Shown: in pieces, positions 34,763 through 43,599 of the stretch
Position numbering within the stretch: position 1 is the first letter of the stretch
Layout: every line of letters begins with the position of its first letter
NCBI RefSeq assembly: GCF_034314085.1
Contig: NZ_JAVIWI010000001.1
Location: 3,782,001-3,846,000 of the forward strand
Length of the DNA stretch: 64,000 bases
Direction: 5' to 3'
DNA from: Undibacterium sp. 5I1
Lineage (GTDB): Bacteria > Pseudomonadota > Gammaproteobacteria > Burkholderiales > Burkholderiaceae_D
The notes under the pieces: model-generated
Told to the model about the DNA's origin: nothing
Database searches by the model: none
Seen by the model: only the letters and a program-made list of their open reading frames with translations
Position numbers and translations under genes: made by a program

Positions 34763-36442
34763 TCAAGAAGTGCCTCGCGACGATTTTTTCCCAGTGTATT
34801 TGGGTATATCAACATTACCGATAGAAACGGTTTGTGCGATCTGCCATTCTTCCCACAAACCACTCATCCATAAGCCTATTTGCTCCCGTGTAGCTGTTGC
34901 GCTGGATATTGACGGCGACAGCCGGCCTTTGGCCATCACATGCATGCGATCGCATAAGGCAAACAATTCATCCAGCTCTTCGGAAATTACCAGCACGGCG
35001 CAACCAGCTTCTTTCAGCAAGCGTATCTCTTGATGAATTTGTGCCGCCGCACCAATATCTACGCCCCAAGTCGGTTGCGCTATGATGAAGACATCTGGCT
35101 GCAGCATGATCTCGCGCCCGACAATAAATTTTTGCAGATTGCCGCCAGACAGACTTTTTACCAATGCCGCCGGTCCGCCCGCTTTTACGCGGAAGCGATC
35201 AATGATTTGTGTTGCTGCCTCTACCACTTGTTTAAACCGGATCATGCCGTTGACGACTAAAGGCGCTCTCTGGTGCGACAACAACATATTTTCGGACAAA
35301 CTCAGCTCTGGCACGGCACCACGTCCCAAACGTTCTTCCGGCACCAGACTCTGACCTTGCGCACGTCTGGCCTTGGGACCGAGATGACCGACCGGATTAT
35401 TTTTCAGCAAAATCATATCAGGCTTGGCGCGTCTGTCTTCGCCTGACAAGGCGGCGAGCAATTCTTGCTGACCATTGCCGGATATGCCTGCAATACCAAC
35501 GATTTCACCACCGAATAAATCCAGATGAATGTTATCCAGTGCTGTGGCAAACGCATGGGCTTTTGGTAGCGATAATTGCTGAATTTTTAAACGTATATTA
35601 CCGAGGGCATGGGGGGTAATCGCGCGTGGTTGTTCTGGTTCGGCACCGATCATCAGACGCGATAAACTGGCTGCGCTTTCTTGACGTGGGTCGCAACGTC
35701 CGGTGACTTTGCCGCCGCGCATGACAGTCGCGCTATGGCAAAGCTCGCGGATCTCATCCAGCTTGTGGCTAATATACAAAATGCTGCAACCATCCTTCGC
35801 GATTTTGCGCAAGGTAATAAACAATGTCTGTACTGCTTGCGGCGTTAACACAGAGGTTGGTTCGTCCAGGATCAGCAGTTGTGGATGCGTTAGCAGGGCA
35901 CGCACAATTTCTACCCTTTGCCTTTCGCCTACCGACAGTGTATGAACATGCCGCTGCGGCTCTAGCTCCAGACCGTAGTTGTCGCCAGTTTTGCGTATTT
36001 GCTCTGCCAGATCTGCCATGTTGGTTTTAGCGGCCAAGCCAAGCGCAATATTCTCGGTGACGGTCAACGTATCAAATAAAGAGAAATGCTGAAACACCAT
36101 CGCAATACCTAACCGACGGGCCTCTTGCGGATTATTGATGCGGACTTCCTGACCATTCCAGCGCACCGAGCCTGCATCAGGTCTGACGGCACCAAAGATG
36201 ATTTTCATCAGCGTCGATTTGCCGGCACCGTTTTCACCCAACACAGCATGAATCTCACCTGCCGTTACGCTCAAGCTAACATCGTCGTTGGCGATTACCG
36301 TGGGATAGCGCTTGCAAATGCCAGACAGTTCTAATCTGAGTGCCGATGAGGTCGGCTCAACCGGACGTGCGAAAGCCAGCGCAATATCAGTAGGCGTAGC
36401 TGTAACAACAGCGGGAGGCATGGGGGATGACATCTGCTTCAA
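34763..36442 (-). CDS. Sugar/nucleoside-type ABC transporter ATPase (two NBDs)
   Basis: A 559-residue fused ATPase of the BMP/nucleoside or simple-sugar importer class. NBD1 has Walker A GENGAGKS (about residue 73), signature LSVGERQRVEIVRAL and Walker B LLILDEPTSVLTP. NBD2 has the usual degenerate P-loop GISGNGQQE and signature LSGGNLQKFIVG. Such ATPases normally precede two permease genes; none follow. The stop codon TGA lies within TTGAT, the insertion pentamer of the adjoining IS605 element. The leading 25 residues before the first beta strand are low complexity; ATG 36430 or 36418 are alternative starts. Confidence 0.87.
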   Translation of the reverse strand: MKQMSSPMPPAVVTATPTDIALAFARPVEPTSSALRLELSGICKRYPTVIANDDVSLSVTAGEIHAVLGENGAGKSTLMKIIFGAVRPDAGSVRWNGQEVRINNPQEARRLGIAMVFQHFSLFDTLTVTENIALGLAAKTNMADLAEQIRKTGDNYGLELEPQRHVHTLSVGERQRVEIVRALLTHPQLLILDEPTSVLTPQAVQTLFITLRKIAKDGCSILYISHKLDEIRELCHSATVMRGGKVTGRCDPRQESAASLSRLMIGAEPEQPRAITPHALGNIRLKIQQLSLPKAHAFATALDNIHLDLFGGEIVGIAGISGNGQQELLAALSGEDRRAKPDMILLKNNPVGHLGPKARRAQGQSLVPEERLGRGAVPELSLSENMLLSHQRAPLVVNGMIRFKQVVEAATQIIDRFRVKAGGPAALVKSLSGGNLQKFIVGREIMLQPDVFIIAQPTWGVDIGAAAQIHQEIRLLKEAGCAVLVISEELDELFALCDRMHVMAKGRLSPSISSATATREQIGLWMSGLWEEWQIAQTVSIGNVDIPKYTGKKSSRGTS

Positions 36443-36472
36443 TTTCGACCGGTCAAATTTACTTGAATCACC

Positions 36473-36556
36473 ATATACTCCCCCATTATTTATGATGGAT
36501 ATCGTCTATTACCCATTAATATTATGGGTAGTTAAAATATACTGGTTATGAGTATA
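36473..36556 (+). repeat. Dispersed hairpin element, copy D
   Basis: The left end is ATATACTCCCCC (36473-36484). The central hairpin TACCCAT (36510-36516), seven-base loop, ATGGGTA (36524-36530) carries two compensatory pair changes relative to TTGTCCA/TGGACAA. Then GTTAAAATATAC and right end TGAGTATA. It lies between glycerate kinase and the ABC ATPase, likely near the latter's promoter. Confidence 0.72.
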
Positions 36557-36636
36557 AATATACAGCCCAAAAAATTTAACTGATTTGGCGCAAAATTCTG
36601 ATATTTTTTGAACCATTTGATGGGCGTAATTACGAC

Positions 36637-37914
36637 TTAAAGTATCAGCATCGCCCGGAAATCATTCACGTTCGTCAGCGTTGGCCCTGTCACAATTAAG
36701 TCACCTAGTGCAGAGAAAAATCCATAGCCGTCATTATTCTCCAACAGTACCGCAGGCCTCAGCCCTAATTTTTGTGCGCGTCGTATTGTATCTGGTGTGC
36801 AGATCGCTCCGGCGTTATCTTCAGAGCCGTCAATGCCATCGGTGTCACAAGCCAGTGCATAAATCCCGGGATGTCCATCCAGCGTTTTGACCAGGCTGAG
36901 TAAGAACTCTGCATTGCGCCCGCCGCGCCCGTTGCCACGCACGGTGACGGTCGTTTCGCCGCCAGACAAGATCACACAGGGTTTGCTGAATGGTTGATCT
37001 TTATTTGCAATCTGTTTTGCCAGCGCTGCATGCATCATGCCTATGTCGCGTGCTTCGCCTTCTATTCCATCAGACAAAATATAGGCGTTAATCCCGGCAA
37101 CACGCGCTGCGCTTGCTGCGGCATCCAATGCATGTTGGGCCGTGGCGATGATGTGATGCTGATGTTGTTGAAAAATGGGATTGTCCGGCTTTGGCGTCTC
37201 ACCTGCACCGGATAACAAATGCTGCTCGATATTTGCAGGAATAGTGATCGCGTATTTGCGCAAAATGGCTAATGATTGCTCGCAGGTGGTCGCGTCTGGC
37301 AAGGTCGGGCCGCTGGCAATCACACCAGCTTCGTCACCTGGAACATCGGATATCAACAGCGTTATGACTTGTGCCGGTGCACAGGCCAAACCCAAGCGCC
37401 CCCCTTTGATGGCAGACAAATGCTTACGGACGCAGTTCATCTCACCGATGCTCGCGCCACTTTTCAGCAGTGCTTTGTTGATTGCCTGCTTTTGCTCCAG
37501 CGTGATATTAGCCGCTGGTAGCGCGAGCAAGGATGATCCGCCGCCAGAGATCAGACATAGCACCAGATCATCTGCTGTTAATCCCTGTACTATTTGCAAT
37601 ATACGAGCGGCAGCCTGCTGACCTGCAGCGTCTGGTACCGGATGTGCTGCCTCGATTACTTCGATTGTTTTGCAGGTTGCGCAATGCCCGTACCGGGTTA
37701 CTACAAGGCCGGTGAGTTGATCCGTATTTCCTCGCCAATGTTGCTCAACCACCTTGGCCATGGCTGCTGCACCTTTACCCGCACCGATCACAATCGTGCG
37801 TCCTTTGGGTGGTGGCGGCAGAAAAGCTGGCAGACATTTCTCTGCACTGACAGCATCCACCGCAGTCTGATACAAGGAACGTAAAAAAGCGCGCGGATCG
37901 GAAATTGTCATCAC
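36637..37914 (-). CDS. ttuD: Glycerate 2-kinase (MOFRL family)
   Basis: A 425-residue enzyme of the GckA/TtuD group, which phosphorylates D-glycerate to 2-phosphoglycerate; some members were first named hydroxypyruvate reductase. The N-terminal domain has TIVIGAGKGAAAMAKVVE (about residues 39-56) and LVLCLISGGGSSLLALPA. The C-terminal MOFRL domain has CVILSGGETTVTVRGNGRGG and ALACDTDGIDGSEDNAGA. It is complete in length. An element of 64 bp lies just upstream of its start. Glyoxylate/tartrate pathway partners are not adjacent. The symbol is by family resemblance. Confidence 0.88.
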   Translation of the reverse strand: MMTISDPRAFLRSLYQTAVDAVSAEKCLPAFLPPPPKGRTIVIGAGKGAAAMAKVVEQHWRGNTDQLTGLVVTRYGHCATCKTIEVIEAAHPVPDAAGQQAAARILQIVQGLTADDLVLCLISGGGSSLLALPAANITLEQKQAINKALLKSGASIGEMNCVRKHLSAIKGGRLGLACAPAQVITLLISDVPGDEAGVIASGPTLPDATTCEQSLAILRKYAITIPANIEQHLLSGAGETPKPDNPIFQQHQHHIIATAQHALDAAASAARVAGINAYILSDGIEGEARDIGMMHAALAKQIANKDQPFSKPCVILSGGETTVTVRGNGRGGRNAEFLLSLVKTLDGHPGIYALACDTDGIDGSEDNAGAICTPDTIRRAQKLGLRPAVLLENNDGYGFFSALGDLIVTGPTLTNVNDFRAMLIL

Positions 37915-37939
37915 AGGTCTTTAAAAAATGAAATTAACA

Positions 37940-38003
37940 GGGCTTACGCACAATTGTTCCAGCAAGGAGCCGCATCGGAACTGGGGCAGTTTTGCGTAAG
38001 TCC
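37940..38003. repeat. 64-bp element with GGGCTTACGCA / TTTTGCGTAAGTCC ends
   Basis: The inverted ends at 37940-37950 and 37990-38003 bound a short interior without coding capacity. It lies between divergent genes (glycerate kinase and serine hydrolase), so it sits in their promoter region. The ends match 1747, 14159 and 31719. Confidence 0.6.
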
Positions 38004-38048
38004 TAATTAAAGTAGGATAGCGCTTTTAACTCTTTGCACAATACGACG

Positions 38049-39239
38049 ATGATAAACCAGAGTAATTACGATTTTAGTTCCGTCCATCATGCCATGCAGC
38101 GTTATGTTGATAAAGAGATTTTGGCGGGCGTGTCCACTGCGGTGCTGGTCGGGCGCGACCTGGTCGATGTGCATTGTGCTGGCTGGGCAGACAAAGAGAA
38201 CGGTATCGCTTTGCGTGAAGATCATTTATTCCGTATTTTTTCAAATAGCAAACTGGTGACCTCGATCGCCGTTTTACAATTGATGGAAGCAAATAAGTTG
38301 CAGCTCGACGATCCGATTGAGCAGTATTTACCGCAACTGGCCAAGCGCCGCGTACTTAAACCCGGCGCCATCAGTCTGGAGGATACCGAACCCGCTAGGT
38401 CATCAATCACCATTCGCCAATTACTGACACATACCTCGGGCTTAAGTTATGGCCTGCTGGATCACGGCAGCATGATTTACAAAGCTTATGTTGAGCGCAA
38501 AGTATTGAACGCAGCCGCACCTTTATCCACCCTGATTGATGTGCTGGAAGAGTTGCCTTTGACCTTCCATCCCGGGACACAATGGGAATATTCGATCGCC
38601 ACGGACGTTTTGTCTCGTCTGGTCGAAGTCGTCAGTGGCGTCCCTTTTGATATGTATTTGAAGGCGCATATTTTTGATCCGCTAGGTATGCAGGACACCA
38701 GTTTTTGGGTCAACAGTGAGAAGCAAAATCGGCTAACGGCGTATTACTCTGGCAGCGATCCCAGTAATATTTTGCAACGCGGACTAAAGCGGCTGGAAAA
38801 TTCCCCTTATCCAGGCGCTTTCGTCACGCCCGTGCCACGCTTGTCTGGCGGCGGCGGTCTGGTGTCCAGCTTGCACGACATGATCGCGCTACTACGCGGA
38901 TTGCTGCCCGGTGGTGTTCAGCTATTACAACCTGAGACCATCGCACTGATGATGCGCAATCATTTACCCGACGGCACTGGCATCGCTTTTCCAGGCGTGG
39001 GTAACATCCCCGGCAAAGGCTTCGGACTGGGTGGTGCCGTGACCTTAGTACCGTCGTCGATAGATCCGGCCGCCTCTACAGGGGAATTTGAGTGGGGCGG
39101 CATCGCGGGAACGCATTGGTGGATTTCACCCAAGAACAACCTGGCTGGCGTGCTGATGGCGCAAAAGCAGATGAGCTTCTGGCATCCGTTTTCATTTGAA
39201 TTTAAGCGCCTAGCCTATCAGGCGGTTGGTGCTAATTGA
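38049..39239 (+). CDS. Serine hydrolase, class C beta-lactamase/EstB-like
   Basis: A 396-residue protein of the beta-lactamase-fold hydrolases. The nucleophile motif is SNSK (about residues 65-68), in the family position after LFRIF. A tyrosine in QWEYSIATDVLSRLVE matches the YxN region, and GGGLVSSLHD and GIAGTHWW fill the later conserved blocks. There is no signal peptide, which favours a cytosolic esterase or peptidase over a true beta-lactamase. ATG 38049 is preferred to TTG 38034; neither has a strong Shine-Dalgarno. A terminator-like hairpin lies at 39457. Confidence 0.85.
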   Translation: MINQSNYDFSSVHHAMQRYVDKEILAGVSTAVLVGRDLVDVHCAGWADKENGIALREDHLFRIFSNSKLVTSIAVLQLMEANKLQLDDPIEQYLPQLAKRRVLKPGAISLEDTEPARSSITIRQLLTHTSGLSYGLLDHGSMIYKAYVERKVLNAAAPLSTLIDVLEELPLTFHPGTQWEYSIATDVLSRLVEVVSGVPFDMYLKAHIFDPLGMQDTSFWVNSEKQNRLTAYYSGSDPSNILQRGLKRLENSPYPGAFVTPVPRLSGGGGLVSSLHDMIALLRGLLPGGVQLLQPETIALMMRNHLPDGTGIAFPGVGNIPGKGFGLGGAVTLVPSSIDPAASTGEFEWGGIAGTHWWISPKNNLAGVLMAQKQMSFWHPFSFEFKRLAYQAVGAN

Positions 39240-39321
39240 TGTACTGATTGACGCCGGGCATCAGACAGGTTCTATGCCAACGAATTGATATTCATGGCAG
39301 TAATGAAAAATACAGAATGCA

Positions 39322-39405
39322 AATACTCATCCCCAGTAATTTTTAATCGTCCAATTATTATATGGGCAATAAGGCATATTTATACTTCAAGTTAGGGGAG
39401 TATAT
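39322..39405 (+). repeat. Dispersed hairpin element, copy E
   Basis: Left end AATACTCATCCCC, core CGTCCA/TGGGCA (39348-39353 and 39363-39368) pairing with one G-T pair, right end AGGGGAGTATAT (39394-39405). It lies between the serine hydrolase and the SNF2 helicase, which are convergent. Confidence 0.65.
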
Positions 39406-39456
39406 GAATTTTACGGCTCTGTTAGCGTTAAGTATCGATTTGAACTAAACCGAACT

Positions 39457-39491
39457 GCACCCTCCCCCACTTGCGGGAGAGGGTGCTTTTT
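39457..39491. terminator. Hairpin terminator between convergent genes
   Basis: GCACCCTC (39457-39464) pairs with GAGGGTGC (39479-39486), with an inner CCC/GGG extension, followed by five T residues on the plus strand. Confidence 0.75.
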
Positions 39492-39533
39492 GGAGTCCGC
39501 ATGTAGCTTGAATGTAAATGCATGTCGCTACAT

Positions 39534-42095
39534 TTAGTTTCCCAGTGGCGCCAATAAGGCCTGTAAATCCTCCACAGTAAACTTCGGTGCCAGCGCAGCA
39601 TCGCTGCCTAAGATACCTTCCGCCAGCGCTGCTTTACGTGCTTGTAACTCGAGTATGCGTTCTTCTATGCTGCCTTCGACCACCAATTTATACACAAAGA
39701 CGGCTTGCTCTTGACCAATCCTATGCGCGCGTGCGGTAGCTTGTTCTTCGACCGCCGGATTCCACCACGGGTCCATGTGAATGACGGTATCGGCAGCGGT
39801 TAAGTTCAGTCCTACGCCGCCTGCTTTCAGGCTGATGAGCAATACCGGTATCGTTTTGCTCTGGAATTCTGCGACCACCGCACCGCGCTGGGCCGGTGGT
39901 GTTTTCCCCGTCAGCGATAACCATGGCAATTCTAGTTCGTTCAGCCTTGTGGCAATCAGCGCCAGCATCTCTGTAAATTGAGAAAACACCAGTATCCGGC
40001 GTCCCTCAGCGACCAGATTCGGCAGCATATCGCTGAGCAGCTCCAGTTTGGCTCGCTCCATCGTTGGCGATCTTGCTGTTCCTGATCGCTCCTGTGCTTG
40101 TTTTAGCAGATAAGGATCGCAACAGACTTGGCGTAGTTTTAATAAGGCATCCAGAATCGTGATCTGGCCGCCGGTAAATCCTTTGCGCTGCAGGATGCGC
40201 CGCACCTGTTCGTCGGCAGCGACGCGTACGCTTTCGTACAAATCGCGCTGCTGGCCTTGCAGTTTCAGCCGTTTGATGACTTCGGTTTTTGGCGGCAGCT
40301 CGCTGGCAACATCTTGCTTTCGCCTGCGCAGAATAAAAGGCCGTATCCGTTGCGATAGCAATTGAGCCCGCAGGGTTTCGCCATTGACTTCGATGGGTTT
40401 GCGCCATAAGCGTGTAAAACTGCGCATATCGCCGAGAAAGCCTGGCATCAGAAAATCAAACTGGGTCCACAATTCGCCCAGATGATTTTCCAAGGGGGTT
40501 CCGGTGATGCACAGACGATGCCGGGCGCGCAACCGGCGCACTGCATCGGCACTGCGGCTGGCCGCATTTTTGACGGTTTGAGCTTCATCCAGTAGTAGTA
40601 AATGGAATTGATGCGCCTCAAGATAGGCAAGATCGCGCCACAACAGCGGGTAGGTGGTCAGGACGATATCCGCCTCTGACATTTGGTCAAATCTGTCGGC
40701 ACGCTCCGCACCTTGCAAAGCCAGTACGCGCAGCCCGGGTGTCATACGCCGCGCCTCAGCCTGCCAGTTAAAAATCAGCGAAGTAGGTAATACGATGAGG
40801 GCAGGGCAATCAAGACGCCCAGCTTGTTTTTCTATCAGAATATGCGCCAGCGCTTGCGCCGTTTTGCCCAACCCCATATCGTCCGCCAAAATCCCTGCCA
40901 GGTGATGGGTACGTAAATATTGTAGCCACGCTACGCCATGCAATTGATAAGGCCGCAGCGTAATGTTTAAGCCTTCTGGCGCGGTCACGGCTTGCGGGCT
41001 TCCCGCTGTTGTTAAGCGGTTTGCCAGTGCACGCAGCCCCAAGTCACCTCGTAATTGCCAGCTGCCATGCACACCGGCACGGTCGGCCTGACTGTCTAAC
41101 AAACTCTGGCGCAGGGCTTCTAGCCTTTGGGTGTCCCAGGCGGACAAATGTAAAGCGGTTGAGGCTGGATTGTTCAGGCGGGTGTCGTCAGTGAGCAAGT
41201 CCAGCATATGCATCACGATGGCTTTTAAAGGTGCGGCTACAGCGTCAATCCGTTTGCCGCCTGGTGCCCTTAGCTGTACGACTTCCAGATCGTCAATCGC
41301 CATGACTTGCTTGATGTTTAACCAGCGTCTGTCGCGTTGGAGCAAATTGGCAAGCAAAGGTACCAGATCAAGAATTTGTCCATCAATCTCAACTCCGAGA
41401 CTCAGTAGCCATGAGCCTTCCCGCGCAGGTAGCCCAAGCCGGCTGATGTTGGCAATAGCATTGCTATCGATACCGTTCGTATTTGGAAGGCGAGTAGTCT
41501 GTTCTTCATTACGCCTGAGTTCCCCGCTATCTTGGTCAATGCGTAGATGCCAGGCTTCCACCGGCACACTTTGATGGCCAAAGCCAGGACGTATCACCAC
41601 CGACCAGCCCAGCGCCTGTAATACTGGCAATTGCTCAGCCCAAAAATCGCCAAAAAAATGTTCTTGCTGCAAACTCCAGAACGGACCCAACTCGGTTGCC
41701 GCCGCCTCATCCCGCCATTGCAAACAGTTTGCAGGCAAGGGTTGTAAATTCAGTTCCCAGACTTTGTCCAGTGCATCGGCTTCTGCACCCAGATCACGCA
41801 GTAACAGAAAAGGCTTAGCTTGCGCATCAAGTAGTTCCTGAGTGGAATGTGGCCGGCGGTTGAGCAGGGTGGTTGGCGCCGGTGTCTGCCAGGTAATGTT
41901 GTTTTGGGTGGAAGGGGCGACCGTGTGGTCGATTTTATACAGCCAGTCGATCTGCACTACCGTCACGCTGCCACCACGCGGACCAAAAGTGCCGGTCGGT
42001 TTCATCCCTAGCAGGCCATCGCCGCGCCCCAGAGTTTGCAAGGTGATTCTTGGGCGAAATGTGCCGGGCAGAGTGAGTACAGGTGCTTGTGACAT
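39534..42095 (-). CDS. SNF2/HepA-type DEAD/DEAH helicase
   Basis: An 853-residue Swi2/Snf2 ATPase. After about 370 residues of family-typical N-terminal region come motif I DDMGLGKTAQ, motif II LLLDEAQTVKN, motif III ITGTPLEN, then the second RecA-like lobe with ILVFSQFTEML, SLKAGGVGLNLTAAD and motif VI ARAHRIGQ. DEAQ is the normal form of motif II in this bacterial group. It probably remodels protein-DNA or RNA polymerase complexes; the exact role is unknown. No SWIM zinc finger is visible at its N-terminus. It stands alone. Confidence 0.9.
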   Translation of the reverse strand: MSQAPVLTLPGTFRPRITLQTLGRGDGLLGMKPTGTFGPRGGSVTVVQIDWLYKIDHTVAPSTQNNITWQTPAPTTLLNRRPHSTQELLDAQAKPFLLLRDLGAEADALDKVWELNLQPLPANCLQWRDEAAATELGPFWSLQQEHFFGDFWAEQLPVLQALGWSVVIRPGFGHQSVPVEAWHLRIDQDSGELRRNEEQTTRLPNTNGIDSNAIANISRLGLPAREGSWLLSLGVEIDGQILDLVPLLANLLQRDRRWLNIKQVMAIDDLEVVQLRAPGGKRIDAVAAPLKAIVMHMLDLLTDDTRLNNPASTALHLSAWDTQRLEALRQSLLDSQADRAGVHGSWQLRGDLGLRALANRLTTAGSPQAVTAPEGLNITLRPYQLHGVAWLQYLRTHHLAGILADDMGLGKTAQALAHILIEKQAGRLDCPALIVLPTSLIFNWQAEARRMTPGLRVLALQGAERADRFDQMSEADIVLTTYPLLWRDLAYLEAHQFHLLLLDEAQTVKNAASRSADAVRRLRARHRLCITGTPLENHLGELWTQFDFLMPGFLGDMRSFTRLWRKPIEVNGETLRAQLLSQRIRPFILRRRKQDVASELPPKTEVIKRLKLQGQQRDLYESVRVAADEQVRRILQRKGFTGGQITILDALLKLRQVCCDPYLLKQAQERSGTARSPTMERAKLELLSDMLPNLVAEGRRILVFSQFTEMLALIATRLNELELPWLSLTGKTPPAQRGAVVAEFQSKTIPVLLISLKAGGVGLNLTAADTVIHMDPWWNPAVEEQATARAHRIGQEQAVFVYKLVVEGSIEERILELQARKAALAEGILGSDAALAPKFTVEDLQALLAPLGN

Positions 42096-42331
42096 TCTGG
42101 CTTAGTTCAGGAGCTTAGTGCAGGAGGATGGACGCCTTGCATCTTAAGCGAAAAGCAGCGCCGCAAGAGAAGTCTAGGAATCTGGCACAGCAGGCTATTG
42201 CACTTCAAGCTGTAAAAATGGCATTTCATCCGTCCAAAACAGCAACTCGCCACTTCGCCTCTTGAAGCCAAACTGGTGCTTGCTCATACTGCGGCATCAT
42301 TCCCCCATTCCTCTTGCCTCAGGGATTCATC

Positions 42332-43597
42332 ATGTTACGACAAACGGTTCTCGTATTCGCCACCACAATTGCTATCACATCTGGTCTGGTTGCATGCAGC
42401 AAAGATAAAAAAGATACAGCGAGTGCTGCTGCGTCCGCCGCTAGCAGTGCTGCTGCCAGTTCGGCTGCAAATACCGCCTCCGACAAAACCAGCGCAGGCG
42501 ACAAAAAGGATGCTAAGCCACCAGTCAAACTTGTCATCGCGCCAGAAGATGTCATGACCGTACAAAGCAATGCGCTGGCATCAGGACCGGTCGTAACCGG
42601 ATCGATACAGCCAGAGCGTAAGGCAGATTTACGTGCCGAAGTTTCTGCCGTGGTATTGCAGGTCTTGAAAGAAAACGGCGATATCGTTAAGCATGGCGAT
42701 ATTCTGGTCAAACTGGACGAAACCTCGATCCGCGACAATTTGGCCTCGGCTGAAGACAACGCCCGTAATGCGGCGTCGGCGCTGGATCAGGCGGATCGCG
42801 CCTTACAACGCTTAAAAACCCTACGTGCCTCAGGCATGACGTCGATGCAAGCGATGGATGATGCGGAGGTACGTCGCAATAGCGCACAAAGCGAATTATC
42901 CGCCTCCAAAGCGCGTGCGGTCGTCGCGCGGCAGCAGTTACAGCGCACGGTTGTGCGGGCACCGTTTGATGGTGTGGTTAGTGAACGCAAGGTATCGGCA
43001 GGTGATACGGCATCCATCGGTAAAGAATTGGTCAAGGTGATCGACCCTACCAGCATGCGTTTTGCAGGTCGCGTCTCTGCCGACAAAATTGCAATGGTAA
43101 AAACTGGTCAGGCGGTCAGCTTCCGCATCAATGGTTATGGCGGGCAAGAATTCCGTGGCAAAGTCAGCCGGGTTGATCCGGCTGCGAATGATGTCACGCG
43201 CCAGGTGGAAGTGCTGGTTACTTTTGCTGATACCAATCAGCCGCGTGTCTCTGGTCTGTATGCCGAAGGCAATATCGAGGCCGCGACCGTCAGCGCCTTA
43301 ATGTTGCCAGAAGCGGCAGTAGTCAAGTCGGGTGACAAATCCTATGCATGGAAGATCGCAGGAAAAACTCTGAGTAAGGTCGATCTGCAAATCGGTAAGC
43401 GCGATCAGCGCACTGGCAACTATGAGGTGCGTAGTGGTCTGAGTGCAGGCGACATCATCATGCGTAATCCAAGCTCTAATTTTAAAGACGGTCAGTCGAT
43501 AGAAATGGCAGTGGCTAAAGTAGCGATTGCGGCAGCGACAAGTTCTGCTACTGGTAATGCGAATGCCACTTCCAACGCGACTTCGGAAGGAAACTGA
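42332..43597 (+). CDS. RND efflux periplasmic adaptor lipoprotein
   Basis: A 421-residue membrane fusion protein. The signal peptide ends with lipobox-like LVAC (Cys22), followed by a Lys/Ala/Ser-rich linker of about 45 residues. The barrel-sandwich hybrid domain has VSAVVLQVLKENGDIVKHGDILVKLD; the alpha-hairpin coiled coil covers about residues 130-190; VRAPFDGVVSERKVSAGD returns to the lipoyl half, followed by beta-barrel and membrane-proximal domains. ATG 42332 has AGGGA six bases upstream. The pump gene starts two bases after its stop, so the two are translationally linked. No outer membrane factor is present. Confidence 0.9.
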   Translation: MLRQTVLVFATTIAITSGLVACSKDKKDTASAAASAASSAAASSAANTASDKTSAGDKKDAKPPVKLVIAPEDVMTVQSNALASGPVVTGSIQPERKADLRAEVSAVVLQVLKENGDIVKHGDILVKLDETSIRDNLASAEDNARNAASALDQADRALQRLKTLRASGMTSMQAMDDAEVRRNSAQSELSASKARAVVARQQLQRTVVRAPFDGVVSERKVSAGDTASIGKELVKVIDPTSMRFAGRVSADKIAMVKTGQAVSFRINGYGGQEFRGKVSRVDPAANDVTRQVEVLVTFADTNQPRVSGLYAEGNIEAATVSALMLPEAAVVKSGDKSYAWKIAGKTLSKVDLQIGKRDQRTGNYEVRSGLSAGDIIMRNPSSNFKDGQSIEMAVAKVAIAAATSSATGNANATSNATSEGN

Positions 43598-43599
43598 TT

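Noticed and set aside
34587..34873. C-terminal extension of TnpA to 34873
   Set aside because: It arises from the lost frame after the G6 run; the restored frame ends at 34686 with the expected transposase C-terminus.
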